DNA from: an uncultured Lacinutrix sp.
GTDB lineage: Bacteria; Bacteroidota; Bacteroidia; Flavobacteriales; Flavobacteriaceae
Reading direction: 5' to 3'
DNA: 64,000 nucleotides
NCBI RefSeq assembly: GCF_947500605.1
Contig: NZ_CANMSJ010000003.1
Coordinates: 1-64,000, forward strand
Below, piece by piece: positions 24,008-32,816 of this stretch. The stretch's first letter is position 1, and every line of letters starts with the position of its first letter. The translations under genes were made by a program, and so were the position numbers. The notes under the pieces were generated by a model. That model did not search any database. It saw nothing but the letters and a program-made list of their open reading frames with translations, and was not told the DNA's origin.

Positions 24008-25846
24008 TTACTCTTTAATAAACTTTAATACTGTGTCTACACCATTAAATTTAATAAAGTAAGTTCCTGTTGCTAAGTTTGAAACATCCATTAAATTAGC
24101 CGATGTATTTATTGTTTGATCTTTTACTTTTTGACCTAACATATTAAATACAGCAACATTATACTCTTCTTTTATATTTTTAAAAGAAAGAATACCATTG
24201 GTTGGATTTGGGAATATTGAAATTGCATTAACAGCAAATTCATCTACACTTAAATTACAATTGTACGCTGGCAAACTATAACCTTGAGCTGTAAATCTAT
24301 CTATTATAGCTTGTATGTCATCACAAGTGTAACCATGAGCTGCTCCCATATCTATAGCAGCTTGTCTTACAGCAATTGCAGCATTTTGTTGGTTTGTTCC
24401 GCTATTTGTCATCCCTAAACCTTCTAAAAAGGCTTTATCTGTTTTTTCACGACCTATATCTTCCCAAATTTCCATTAAAGTAGTTGCCCACATTTGTCCA
24501 TCGGTATGTATTTGTCCTACTAATCCTCCTGGATATTGAGCGCCATAAACAGTTGTTCTTCCGTTCCAGCATACATTATGTCCATCCCAACCAAAAACCC
24601 AATTTCTAGCAGCATCACTTGCAGACCATAAGCTTAAACTTCTTTTATAAGAGTTAGCCCAATAATCTCCACTACCTTCACTTAAACCGTTTACTTGAGA
24701 TAATCCTCCGTTTGTAATCCAATCGTGTAAACCGTGACCTAATTCGTGTAAAATTACATCGGCATCTTCACCGTCATCTACACAACCTTCTCCAAAAGTT
24801 AACCTTCCTGAACCACCACTACCTCCTAAATATTGAGAATTGTCAGCTCCATTTTGTCCTGAGGGATCGGCTCTAACACCTGTATTATAATGATAAGGCA
24901 TTAAACTAATACCTAAAGTATTATTAATGTAGCGCATACTTTTATCTATATGGTAATACACATTAACAGCTTCGAAACCGTCTTGTTGTCTATTAAAGTT
25001 AAAAGTACTTGAGGATTGATTAAACAATCCTTTACTAGGGCTTTGAAAATCAACAACCTCAGCAAAAGGACCTGTTAAAAAAAACTGTCCTCCAGCTTGG
25101 GTAATATCTAACAATGTTACAGATGTTCTAGCAGCATCTAATGTTGCATTTGTAGCATCGTTTCCATCTACGTATTGTCCACCATAAGCACTTGTGGTAG
25201 CCGTTAAAGGATCAGTTTCATAAACAAAACCGATTCCGTTTGCCATCATAAAGCTACTTTCCGAAACTTTCCTTTTCTTATCTTTTTCTGTTTTATTATC
25301 CTCGTGATTAAAAGCTCTATCAATTACACTTACTACCTCTCCAGTTTGAGCGTTTACAACAATTTCCCAACTACCAATAGGTGCTTCTTTTGGTTCTAAT
25401 CTTATTACATAGACCAAAAAAGTGCTTCCTGTTACATTATAGATAAAAAGTTCTTTGTTCTCAAAAGATAGATCTCCTTGAACATTAATATTTGTTTTTG
25501 CAATCTCAAAAGCCTGTGCTTCAGAAATACTTGGCACTGTACTAATAGTTTCTATTGAAGAATCATAAGTACTAGCATGAAAAGTAACATTCTTACCATT
25601 AGATACATGTACAGTTATTTCCGCATCAAAAACCTGTACACCATTCATCATTTGATAAAAACGAAACGTTTCGCCAGACAAACCTACTCTACTAAATTGC
25701 ATATCTAAAGTGTGATTATCTTGAATATTTAATTCGTGTTTATTGTCTTCTAACCAACTACGTGCAATGATTTCATTTTCGCTTTGCGCAAAAATTGTAG
25801 TACAACTTAAAAGTGTAAATAAGGTAAAAAGTAGTTTTTGTTTCAT
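24008..25846 (-). CDS. T9SS-exported zinc metalloprotease (gluzincin, fungalysin/thermolysin-like)
   Basis: 612 residues. A signal peptide (to about 20) is followed by an FTP-like propeptide with VNAQTGEVVSVIDR, and a catalytic domain with HELGH at 367-371 in DADVILHELGHGLHDW. A downstream Glu in GLSEGSGDYWANS is the probable third zinc ligand. The final roughly 75 residues form a type A T9SS sorting domain (ISIFPNPTNGILSF, VFNMLGQKV, LATGTYFIKF, then KFIKE). This predicts export by the type IX system and either attachment to the surface or release. M36-like membership is inferred from the propeptide and motif spacing. The gene stands alone. Confidence 0.88.
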   Translation of the reverse strand: MKQKLLFTLFTLLSCTTIFAQSENEIIARSWLEDNKHELNIQDNHTLDMQFSRVGLSGETFRFYQMMNGVQVFDAEITVHVSNGKNVTFHASTYDSSIETISTVPSISEAQAFEIAKTNINVQGDLSFENKELFIYNVTGSTFLVYVIRLEPKEAPIGSWEIVVNAQTGEVVSVIDRAFNHEDNKTEKDKKRKVSESSFMMANGIGFVYETDPLTATTSAYGGQYVDGNDATNATLDAARTSVTLLDITQAGGQFFLTGPFAEVVDFQSPSKGLFNQSSSTFNFNRQQDGFEAVNVYYHIDKSMRYINNTLGISLMPYHYNTGVRADPSGQNGADNSQYLGGSGGSGRLTFGEGCVDDGEDADVILHELGHGLHDWITNGGLSQVNGLSEGSGDYWANSYKRSLSLWSASDAARNWVFGWDGHNVCWNGRTTVYGAQYPGGLVGQIHTDGQMWATTLMEIWEDIGREKTDKAFLEGLGMTNSGTNQQNAAIAVRQAAIDMGAAHGYTCDDIQAIIDRFTAQGYSLPAYNCNLSVDEFAVNAISIFPNPTNGILSFKNIKEEYNVAVFNMLGQKVKDQTINTSANLMDVSNLATGTYFIKFNGVDTVLKFIKE

Positions 25847-25902
25847 TATTTTAAATTTAAGTATTTATTATAATTAATTAACTGAAAGATAGTTACAATT
25901 AA

Positions 25903-26589
25903 TTAAAAAGTAATCATCGCAGAAAAAGCCAACATAGACTGGTTACCTTGAAACTTCTTATTACTACCTGTTAAATCTAAATCGTTATTAGAGTTTAGTG
26001 CATTTAGCGTGTTTAAAAAGCCATAAATATATTGGGCTTTAAACTTAATTATACTAAATCCTGCTGTTAAGCCAATTGCTCCATTTACGTTAAAATTAGA
26101 AATATCTGTAATATCGTTAGCGGTTAAAGCATCGTAATTAGAAATTAAAAAATGCTCTTGTTGGTCGTCTTTTAACTCTAAATCACTATTATATTGTAGC
26201 ATTGGTCCAAAGTCTAAAGTTAAATAGCTTCCAGCCAATTTAGCATGCCATAAAAAAGCTATTTGCGCTGTAAAAATCTTGTATTCTAATTCTTTTGCAG
26301 ATAAATCTAAATTACTTGTACGGCCAGAAATACCAATAGTATTTTCTGAAAGTTGCATACCATAACTAGCGTTATACCATTTATGTGGAAGGTCTACAGT
26401 GGCACTCATACCTCCTATCCAACCATCTCCTTTTGTAGTTTCAAAATTATCTGTTATAATATCGAATTGCGTAACACCACCAAACAAACCAAAGCCGTTT
26501 TTTATGTCGTAATTTTTATGTTGAGCAAAACTTTTTGTAACAAAACATAGCATAAGTGCTACTAATAAGGAAAGTTGTATTCTTTTCAT
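25903..26589 (-). CDS. Outer-membrane beta-barrel protein
   Basis: 228 residues with a signal peptide (cleavage near SFAQ, residue 22). Alternating strands follow, with Gly/aromatic patterns such as GFGLFGGVTQFDI, WYNASYGMQLSE, LTLDFGPMLQYN and AIGLTAGFSIIKF, ending in a C-terminal Phe (LAFSAMITF), a typical signature for insertion by BamA. The function is unknown. It lies 56 bp upstream of the metalloprotease gene on the same strand and may be co-transcribed with it. Confidence 0.75.
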   Translation of the reverse strand: MKRIQLSLLVALMLCFVTKSFAQHKNYDIKNGFGLFGGVTQFDIITDNFETTKGDGWIGGMSATVDLPHKWYNASYGMQLSENTIGISGRTSNLDLSAKELEYKIFTAQIAFLWHAKLAGSYLTLDFGPMLQYNSDLELKDDQQEHFLISNYDALTANDITDISNFNVNGAIGLTAGFSIIKFKAQYIYGFLNTLNALNSNNDLDLTGSNKKFQGNQSMLAFSAMITF

Positions 26590-26694
26590 CTCTAATTTGG
26601 GTGTTTATGAGCAAATATAACTTAAATTAGTATTTCATTTTTATTAACCTTAAAAGCTAGTTATTTAGCTTTATTAACCATTAAAAAAACTGTT

Positions 26695-27618
26695 ATGGGA
26701 ACAATTATTTTTATTCCAATTTTATTTTTTGCCCTTATTATTCTAATTTCTTCCTTCTTTGTGGTAAAACAGCAAACTGCTGCAATTGTAGAACGTTTTG
26801 GAAAATTTCATAGTATTAGACAATCTGGTTTACACTTAAAAATACCTTTAATAGATAAGGTTTCTGGACGTTTAAGCTTAAAAATTCAACAATTAGATGT
26901 TATTGTTGAAACTAAAACTAAAGATGATGTTTTTGTAAGACTAAAAGTATCTGTACAATACCGTGTTATTACTGAAAAAGTGTATGATGCTTTTTATAAA
27001 TTAGATTATCCGCACGATCAAATTACAAGTTATGTTTTTGATGTTGTACGTGCAGAAGTACCAAAAATGATACTTGATGATGTGTTTTTACGTAAAGATG
27101 ATGTTGCCATTGCAGTAAAGTCTGAACTAAATGATGCCATGCTAGATTATGGTTTTGATATTATTAAAACCTTAGTAACAGATATCGATCCAGATGCACA
27201 AGTAAAAGAAGCAATGAACCGTATTAATGCTGCAGATAGAGAAAAAACTGCTGCACAATACGAAGGTGACGCACAACGTATTTTAATTGTTGAAAAAGCA
27301 AAAGCCGAAGCAGAAAGTAAGCGTTTACAAGGACAAGGTATTGCAGACCAACGTCGTGAAATTGCACGTGGTCTAGAAGAAAGTGTAGAGGTATTAAATA
27401 AAGTTGGTATTAACTCTCAAGAAGCTTCTGCGTTAATAGTTGTAACACAGCATTACGATACTTTACAAGCTATTGGTAGCGAAACAAATAGTAACTTAAT
27501 TTTATTACCAAATTCGCCACAAGCTGGAAGTAATATGCTAAATGATATGGTAGCTAGTTTTGCAGCAAGTAACCAAATTGGTGAAGCTATGAAAGAAGCT
27601 AAGCTTAACAAGAAATAA
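26695..27618 (+). CDS. SPFH/band 7 (stomatin-like) membrane protein
   Basis: 307 residues. One N-terminal membrane helix (GTIIFIPILFFALIILISSF), then the SPFH domain (QQTAAIVERFGKFHSIRQSG, VQYRVITEKVYDAFYKL) with DIDPDAQVKEAMNRINAADR, an Ala/Glu-rich coiled coil (about 190-240), and a short C-terminal tail. Members form large rings and organise membrane microdomains or protease complexes such as HflKC-FtsH; the target here is unknown. There is no NfeD partner next to it. It is a single-gene unit ending at a bidirectional terminator. Confidence 0.92.
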   Translation: MGTIIFIPILFFALIILISSFFVVKQQTAAIVERFGKFHSIRQSGLHLKIPLIDKVSGRLSLKIQQLDVIVETKTKDDVFVRLKVSVQYRVITEKVYDAFYKLDYPHDQITSYVFDVVRAEVPKMILDDVFLRKDDVAIAVKSELNDAMLDYGFDIIKTLVTDIDPDAQVKEAMNRINAADREKTAAQYEGDAQRILIVEKAKAEAESKRLQGQGIADQRREIARGLEESVEVLNKVGINSQEASALIVVTQHYDTLQAIGSETNSNLILLPNSPQAGSNMLNDMVASFAASNQIGEAMKEAKLNKK

Positions 27619-27636
27619 AATTTAAATTAATACATT

Positions 27637-27671
27637 AAAAAAACCTGAAGTATTTACTTCAGGTTTTTTTT
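27637..27671. terminator. Bidirectional terminator between the SPFH gene and the 67-aa gene
   Basis: AAACCTGAAGTA pairs with TACTTCAGGT (27643-27652 with 27655-27664), with an A-tract before and a T-tract after. The stop codon of the leftward gene lies in the loop. Confidence 0.8.
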
Positions 27672-27857
27672 TGCTTTTTCCAACATAGTTTCTAAACTAT
27701 TAAGATAGTTTTCAAGTTCTTTTTTTTCTACTTCTGGATTTTCAACATCTGGAATAGTTTGTGGAATCTCGCCGAGATGCTCGTAAACTTCCGGATATTT
27801 AGTTTCAATTTCTCTAGTTAATGCACTTATTTTAGTAAGAAGGTTTCTATTTTCCAT
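27654..27857 (-). CDS. Small conserved-looking hypothetical protein, 67 aa
   Basis: MENRNLLTKISALTREIETK, then a proline-containing middle (GEIPQTIPDVENPEVEKK) and a helical C-terminus (NYLNSLETMLEKAKKN). It is acidic, soluble and likely helical. Balanced amino-acid use, an ATG with an A-rich upstream region and its own terminator support a real gene. The last codons fall in the terminator hairpin. No function was recognised. Confidence 0.65.
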   Translation of the reverse strand: MENRNLLTKISALTREIETKYPEVYEHLGEIPQTIPDVENPEVEKKELENYLNSLETMLEKAKKNLK

Positions 27858-27970
27858 AATCTATTTTGTGTTTAAATTAAAGTTATAAAAACTAATACGT
27901 AATAAGAATTTTTTGATGTTAATTAATACTTAAATATTTGTTTCCCAATATATTAAAACAACAAAACATA

Positions 27971-29131
27971 CTATTTAAAAGGATGGCGCTCTACCCATTT
28001 AGTTACTGGGTTTAAGTACTTAACAATTAATTTTAGCATAGCATTGGCAATAAAATTGGTGTGCTTCATGTATATATGCATATTCTTAGCTTTTGCACCA
28101 ACCGAGCTTTTAATTTCCATTGCTGTTCTAGCATAAACAATTTGCTTAAACTTATTTTCTATACCAAACTGCGCCATATCAAATAGCATATTTAAATACA
28201 TTTGGTACTTATGTTGATAGTTATGGTTATACCCTAAAAAATAAGTTTCTAATGTATTTTTATTAATAATTAAAGTGAAAAAACCTACAAGTTCTTCCTC
28301 AATAAAATAACCAAAGACTATAAAGTTATCTTTTAGTTCTTCTTTTAAAGTTTTAAAATGATTTTCGTTTAATATGAAAGAGTTTACACGTGCATTATCC
28401 GATACATTTTTATACAACTGAAACATTTTAGATTCTAATGCATATAAATCTTCAATAGTTAATTCTCGTTTAACAATTTGTTTTCCTTTTTTTCTAGCCG
28501 ATTTAAAACGATCGCGATACTTTTTTGTAAAAGCCGAAGTATAGTCTTCTAAAGTGTTCCAAGACTCTGGAATATTAAAAACCATATTAGGCTGTACTTG
28601 CACTTTATAAAGCTTTTCGGTATTAAAAAACGTTTGATTATTATGGATTGCATCCTCTTCAAAATAATCTTTAAAAGCTATTAACCTTACTTTTTTATTA
28701 TACTCTTGCTTTAAATTAGATTTAATTTTGTTTATAACTAAAGCTAATTGGTTTAAGTATTCTTTATAAGTTATTTCTTCAGTATTAAAATACAAACCGT
28801 GTTGTCCTGTATGCATTATATTACCAATAACTAACGTATTACCTCTAACTATTCTAGATATTAACTGTTTTGTTTTTTGAGTTAAATACTTATCGTTATT
28901 ATTTCTAAAAATATCTTCGAGATACATTTCTACTCGCTCTATTATAGCTATTGCAACGAGCTTTTCGGCTTTAAAAATACCAACATACTGTGATGTAATG
29001 TTTTTAGGCGAAGATTGCTCTAAAGCGCTTAAAAACGATGTTTTTAAAAACACATCATTATTAGGCAAAGCATTCCAAGAGTCTGGAAGCTCGTTAACTT
29101 TGTTATATATTTTTACTTGTAGTTTATCCAT
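27971..29131 (-). CDS. FemAB/GNAT-type acyltransferase-like protein
   Basis: 386 residues. An N-terminal half has WNALPNNDVFLKTSFLSALE, a pattern seen at the start of many 'GNAT family' FemAB-like proteins of Bacteroidota. A C-terminal acyltransferase fold contains YRDRFKSARKKGKQ, FIVFGYFIEEELVGFFTLI and LETYFLGYNHNYQHKY. Relatives transfer amino acids or acyl groups to cell-wall or lipid precursors; the substrate here is unknown. It ends ...VTKWVERHPFK. The ATG directly abuts the T-tract of a terminator for the DUF1761 gene upstream, leaving little room for a ribosome site, so expression may depend on read-through or on a start further in. Confidence 0.75.
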   Translation of the reverse strand: MDKLQVKIYNKVNELPDSWNALPNNDVFLKTSFLSALEQSSPKNITSQYVGIFKAEKLVAIAIIERVEMYLEDIFRNNNDKYLTQKTKQLISRIVRGNTLVIGNIMHTGQHGLYFNTEEITYKEYLNQLALVINKIKSNLKQEYNKKVRLIAFKDYFEEDAIHNNQTFFNTEKLYKVQVQPNMVFNIPESWNTLEDYTSAFTKKYRDRFKSARKKGKQIVKRELTIEDLYALESKMFQLYKNVSDNARVNSFILNENHFKTLKEELKDNFIVFGYFIEEELVGFFTLIINKNTLETYFLGYNHNYQHKYQMYLNMLFDMAQFGIENKFKQIVYARTAMEIKSSVGAKAKNMHIYMKHTNFIANAMLKLIVKYLNPVTKWVERHPFK

Positions 29132-29158
29132 AAAAAAACTGATGGTAACCCATCAGCT
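29132..29158 (-). terminator. Terminator of the DUF1761 gene, abutting the next start codon
   Basis: CTGATGG (29139-29145) pairs with CCATCAG (29150-29156) with a TAAC loop. On the minus strand the T-tract (29138-29132) directly precedes the ATG at 29131. Confidence 0.75.
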
Positions 29159-29189
29159 TTACATTTATTTATTCTATAAAATTACATTT

Positions 29190-29669
29190 TTAAATCCAAC
29201 CACAAACAATTGCACCCATTACTGCCAAAGAAACAATCCAATATCCAGAATTAATAAAAATATACTTCCAGCTTTTACGCTCGAACATTCCATTAATTGC
29301 TATAACAGGAAAAAATAAGAAAACACCGGCTAAAATACCGTGTAAAGCGCCATGTTTAAAAGTTCTAAATTCATTTTTAAACTCTTCCATAAAAGCTTTA
29401 TAATTTACAGTTTCTCCTAGTTCTCCTTGTGCTAAACTATAAGCTCCCATTTGATGCGTTGTTAATTGCTGTAAAAAGAAAGATAAAACAAATGATAATA
29501 ATAACGTGATACTAAAAATAATAGCCATATTACCACCTTTCATTTTTTCTGGCGTCATTTCTGCTTCTCTCATCCATACGTTTCCAAAAGTTTTAGGGTT
29601 ATACCATAAAAAACCTATTAAAATAGGTGCAATTGCAGCTACTAAAATTGCTAAAAAGTTAAATTCCAT
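29190..29669 (-). CDS. DUF1761 family membrane protein
   Basis: 159 residues with four membrane helices (LAILVAAIAPILIGFLWY, IFSITLLLSFVLSFFL, LHGILAGVFLFFPVIAING, YWIVSLAVMGAIVCG). The first helix and its following WYNPKTFGNVWMREA segment are characteristic of DUF1761. The function is unknown; these proteins are small inner-membrane proteins. It is monocistronic, with a terminator immediately downstream and the glnS terminator upstream. Confidence 0.85.
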   Translation of the reverse strand: MEFNFLAILVAAIAPILIGFLWYNPKTFGNVWMREAEMTPEKMKGGNMAIIFSITLLLSFVLSFFLQQLTTHQMGAYSLAQGELGETVNYKAFMEEFKNEFRTFKHGALHGILAGVFLFFPVIAINGMFERKSWKYIFINSGYWIVSLAVMGAIVCGWI

Positions 29670-29705
29670 AAAAGTTTATGTGTTAGTTAGTTGTTTTAAA
29701 GATAC

Positions 29706-29738
29706 AAAAAAGCCTCTAAATATTATTTAAAGGCTTTT
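29706..29738 (-). terminator. Terminator of glnS
   Basis: AAAAGCCTCTAAA pairs with TTTAAAGGCTTTT (one bulge), with a T-tract on the minus strand, downstream of the glnS stop. Confidence 0.65.
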
Positions 29739-29756
29739 ATGTGTGTAAGTTATAAT

Positions 29757-31763
29757 TTAAGCTAATGCTTTAGCTTCTGCTACTAACAAATCGTTTTTAT
29801 CGTCTAAAGCTTTAGAAATAAAGTCGTTTATTGCTTCGTTTTTTTCTAATCCGTTTTCTATTAAAACACCTAAACTTATCATAGTAATAATACGTGTACC
29901 TGCTTTTTTAACTGCTGTTCCAAAAAGAGATTCTAAATCTTCGTATGATACATTTTTAGCTAGTTCTTGTATTTCAGCTTTAGCTTTTTCACGTTGATCG
30001 TCTTGCATACGATCGTACTTTTTACCGTAAGATTTTATTTGGTCTATTGCAGAACGTTTATTGTTTTGAGGTTGTTTTTGTTGATTGTCTGTAGCTGTCT
30101 TAGGCTTTACTTTTGCCCAAGAATCTTTTAAACCAACTGTTTTATTAAATACTAATTTATTAGCAGTTGACTCGATATCTAAATTAAAATAACCTAAACG
30201 TTGAAACTGAAACTGCTCTCCTATTTTAGCATCAGCTAAACTTGGTTCTACAAAAGCTTCAATTGTTTTTAAAGACTTCGGGTTAATAAACTCCATAAAA
30301 TCTTTATCTGCATGGCTATCTGGTGCTTCGTCTGTAAATAATCTATCGTATTCACGAACTTCTGCCTTAATAGCATGTTTTATAGATACCCAATGTAATG
30401 TTCCTTTTACTTTCTTTTCTGTGTCTTCAGAATATGTACAATTAATTTCGGTTACATTACCTTCTGTATCTTTTACAACACTTTCGGCTTTAATAATATA
30501 AGCGTTCTTTAATCTAACCTCTCCTCCTAGTTTTAATCTAAAAAACTTATTACTTGCTTCTACTTTAAAATCTTCTTTCTCGATATATAATTCGCGAGAA
30601 AAAGGTACTTTTCTAAAACCAGCACTAGCGTCTTCTTGATTATTTTCGGCTTCAAGCCATTCTTCTTTATCTTCTGGATAGTTAGTAATAACTACTTTTA
30701 TAGGATCTAAAACAGCCATTACTCTGTCTGCTTTTTTGTTTAAATCTTCACGAATACAGAATTCTAAAAGCGATACATCTATTAAATTATCGCGTTTAGC
30801 AACACCTACAGTTTCTACAAACTTTCTAATAGATTGTGGTGTGTAACCACGACGACGTAAACCAGAAATGGTTGGCATTCTTGGATCGTTCCATCCAGAA
30901 ACGATACCTTCTTCTACTAATTTAAGCAACTTACGTTTGCTCATAATAGTATAACTAAGGTTTAAACGTGCGAACTCTCGCTGTTTTGGTTGCATTGGGT
31001 ACTTGTCCTTTGCAAAACCATGTACTTGCTCCTTAAACCAATCGTAAAGTTCTCTATGAGGCTTAAATTCTAGTGAACATAATGAATGCGATACTTGCTC
31101 TATATAATCGCTTTCTCCATGCGTCCAATCGTACATTGGATATATACACCAATCGCTTCCTGTACGGTGATGATCTTTCTTTAAAACACGATACATAATA
31201 GGATCACGCATTAACATATTTACATGTTGCATGTCTATTTTTGCACGTAAAATATGCTCGCCTTCGTTACATTCTCCGGCTTTCATTTTAGCAAAAATGT
31301 CTAAATTTTCTTCAACAGTTCTATTTCTATAAGGTCCATCTACACCTGGTTGTGTTGGTGTTCCTTTCTGCTCTGCCATAGCTTGGCTAGATTGAGAATC
31401 TATATACGCTTTACCATCTTTAATAAGTAATATTGCCCAATCGTAAAGTTCTTGAAAATAGTCTGAAGAGTAGCGCTCTTCTGCCCATTTGTAACCCAAC
31501 CAAGATACATCTTCCTTAATAGCGTCTACATATTCTTGTTCTTCTTTTGCTGGATTTGTATCATCGAAACGTAAGTTTACAGGTGCATTATATTTTTCAC
31601 CTAAACCAAAACTAATACCTATTGCTTTTGTGTGTCCAATATGTAAATAACCGTTTGGCTCTGGCGGAAAACGAAAACGTAATTTATCTTTAGCTAATCC
31701 GTTTGCTAAATCTTCTTCTATAATGTGCTCTAAAAAATTGAGCGATTTTGTTTCTGTAGACAT
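29757..31763 (-). CDS. glnS: Glutamine-tRNA ligase with C-terminal extension
   Basis: 668 residues. Class I motifs are PEPNGYLHIGHTKAIG (about 33-48) and the KMSKS variant TIMSKRKLLKLVEEG (about 268). VNLRFDDTNPAKEE, SDYIEQVSHSLCSLEFKPH and a beta-barrel anticodon-binding region (about 340-550, ending VFNKTVGLKDSW) complete a normal GlnRS. The remaining roughly 110 residues (after PQNNKRSAIDQI) are a helical tail; Bacteroidota GlnRS are often annotated as fused to a YqeY-like domain and this would be that segment, which I cannot verify by eye. It charges tRNA-Gln directly, so the GatCAB route is not required for Gln. Confidence 0.95.
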   Translation of the reverse strand: MSTETKSLNFLEHIIEEDLANGLAKDKLRFRFPPEPNGYLHIGHTKAIGISFGLGEKYNAPVNLRFDDTNPAKEEQEYVDAIKEDVSWLGYKWAEERYSSDYFQELYDWAILLIKDGKAYIDSQSSQAMAEQKGTPTQPGVDGPYRNRTVEENLDIFAKMKAGECNEGEHILRAKIDMQHVNMLMRDPIMYRVLKKDHHRTGSDWCIYPMYDWTHGESDYIEQVSHSLCSLEFKPHRELYDWFKEQVHGFAKDKYPMQPKQREFARLNLSYTIMSKRKLLKLVEEGIVSGWNDPRMPTISGLRRRGYTPQSIRKFVETVGVAKRDNLIDVSLLEFCIREDLNKKADRVMAVLDPIKVVITNYPEDKEEWLEAENNQEDASAGFRKVPFSRELYIEKEDFKVEASNKFFRLKLGGEVRLKNAYIIKAESVVKDTEGNVTEINCTYSEDTEKKVKGTLHWVSIKHAIKAEVREYDRLFTDEAPDSHADKDFMEFINPKSLKTIEAFVEPSLADAKIGEQFQFQRLGYFNLDIESTANKLVFNKTVGLKDSWAKVKPKTATDNQQKQPQNNKRSAIDQIKSYGKKYDRMQDDQREKAKAEIQELAKNVSYEDLESLFGTAVKKAGTRIITMISLGVLIENGLEKNEAINDFISKALDDKNDLLVAEAKALA

Positions 31764-31900
31764 AAATTTTATACTTTATTTTATTGACTGTTTGCTATAA
31801 AATCAACTTAAAATAGGATGTAAAATTAATGAAATTACGTAACATTTATTCAGTTTGTAATACTTATAGTTTAAATACTATTAAAACTAAATTATACGCT

Positions 31901-32101
31901 ATGAATTACAAATGTCCAAAATGCCTTAATGCTAGTTGTGAAATAGACCGAATGCAAGCCACTGGAGGCCTGTTTTCTAAACTCTTTAATATACAGAATA
32001 AGAGTTTTACATCTGTTACTTGTAAAAAATGTACATATACCGAGTTTTTTAAAACCAAAACCAGTAGAATTAGTAATATCTTTGACTTTTTTACAAACTA
32101 A
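31901..32101 (+). CDS. Small zinc-ribbon protein (COG3478/YpzJ-like)
   Basis: 66 residues from the ATG at 31901: MNYKCPKCLNASCEIDRMQA, then GGLFSKLFNIQNKSFTSVTC and KKCTYTEFF. Two CxxC knuckles (CPKC and CKKC) with the central LFSKLFNIQNK block match the small zinc-ribbon family of predicted nucleic-acid-binding proteins. A longer frame from 31829 adds 24 residues with no family resemblance, so the inner start was chosen. It lies 9 bp before folB and probably shares its transcript. The role is unknown. Confidence 0.82.
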   Translation: MNYKCPKCLNASCEIDRMQATGGLFSKLFNIQNKSFTSVTCKKCTYTEFFKTKTSRISNIFDFFTN

Positions 32102-32110
32102 TATACTATA

Positions 32111-32473
32111 ATGGGAATAATTAAAGTTGAAAATATCCGCGTTCACGCAAATCATGGTTGCTTAAAAGAAGAAACAGCTATAGGTTGCGATTACCGCGTA
32201 GATTTAAAAATAAAGGCAGATTTAGAAAAAAGTGCAAGTTCTGATGCCTTAAGTGATACTGTAGATTACGTTTTTTTAAATAAAGTTGTAGCAGAAGAAA
32301 TGGCTACTCCAAGTGCACTTTTAGAGCACGTTGCAAAGCGTATTTTAAGACGTATATTATCTGAAGCTAAACAAGTTAGTATAGCAACAGTTGCCGTAAG
32401 TAAAATTAATCCACCTATTGGAGGAGATGTTGAAATGGTAACTATTGAATTGACTGAGAAAAGAAAAAGTTAA
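32111..32473 (+). CDS. folB: Dihydroneopterin aldolase
   Basis: 120 residues, the usual length. The family opening is IIKVENIRVHANHGCLKEET (GxxxxE with the substrate-contacting Glu), followed by LSDTVDYVFLNKVVAEEM, LLEHVAKRILRRI and PIGGDVEMVTIEL. It cleaves 7,8-dihydroneopterin to 6-hydroxymethyl-dihydropterin in folate biosynthesis and acts as a homo-octamer. It follows the zinc-ribbon gene by 9 bp and precedes tRNA-Cys. Confidence 0.95.
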   Translation: MGIIKVENIRVHANHGCLKEETAIGCDYRVDLKIKADLEKSASSDALSDTVDYVFLNKVVAEEMATPSALLEHVAKRILRRILSEAKQVSIATVAVSKINPPIGGDVEMVTIELTEKRKS

Positions 32474-32502
32474 TCTATATAGTTTAGAACGGTAAATATT
32501 TT

Positions 32503-32510
32503 TATATTTG
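32503..32510 (+). promoter_or_regulatory. -7 promoter element of tRNA-Cys
   Basis: TATATTTG matches TAnnTTTG, 13 bp before the first base of the tRNA, a fitting distance for a stable-RNA promoter. Confidence 0.6.
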
Positions 32511-32523
32511 CTGTCCTAATTAG

Positions 32524-32594
32524 GGTGTCGTGGCCGAGTGGCTAGGCAGTGGTCTGCAACACCATCTACAGCGGTTCGAATCCGCTCGACACCT
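32524..32594 (+). tRNA. tRNA-Cys (GCA anticodon)
   Basis: A complete 71-nt cloverleaf. Acceptor arms GGTGTCG (32524-32530) and CGACACC (32587-32593) pair, and the discriminator base is T, as required for cysteine. The anticodon loop CTGCAAC gives GCA on the stem GTGGT/ACCAT. The T-arm is GCGG-TTCGAAT-CCGC. CCA is not encoded. Confidence 0.97.
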
Positions 32595-32816
32595 CAAAGA
32601 ACCTTCAGTTAACACTGGAGGTTTTTTTATGCTTTAAATTTTAAGAAAATTATAGTAATGTTTTTAGCGGTTCGAAGCTGCTAGAAACCTCAAAAGAGCC
32701 ATCGGTTAACGCTGGAGGTATTTTTATATTTTAATTTTAAGAAAATTATAGTAATGGTTTAAGAGGTTCGAAGCTGCTCGATAACTTAAAAAGAGTTACT
32801 TTTTTAAGTGACAAGA
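32571..32816. repeat. Three 96-bp tandem units derived from the tRNA-Cys 3' end
   Basis: The T-arm/acceptor end plus the following terminator and AT-rich spacer (unit 1, 32571-32666) recurs in decayed form at 32667-32762 and begins again at 32763. All three units contain ggttcgaa and a following Leu-loop-like 'ctgctcg/ctgctag' segment in units 2 and 3; units 1 and 2 share ttaagaaaattatagtaatg. The copies lack the 5' half and cannot be tRNAs. Confidence 0.85.
32600..32628 (+). terminator. Terminator of tRNA-Cys
   Basis: AACCTTCAGT (32600-32609) pairs with ACTGGAGGTT (32614-32623, one G-T pair) and is followed by T's. A decayed copy (ccatcggttaacgctgg) lies in the next 96-bp unit. Confidence 0.75.

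Noticed and set aside
32571-32816. Additional tRNA genes after tRNA-Cys
   Set aside because: Only the T-arm/acceptor half is repeated; the D-arm and anticodon arm are missing, so these are remnants.
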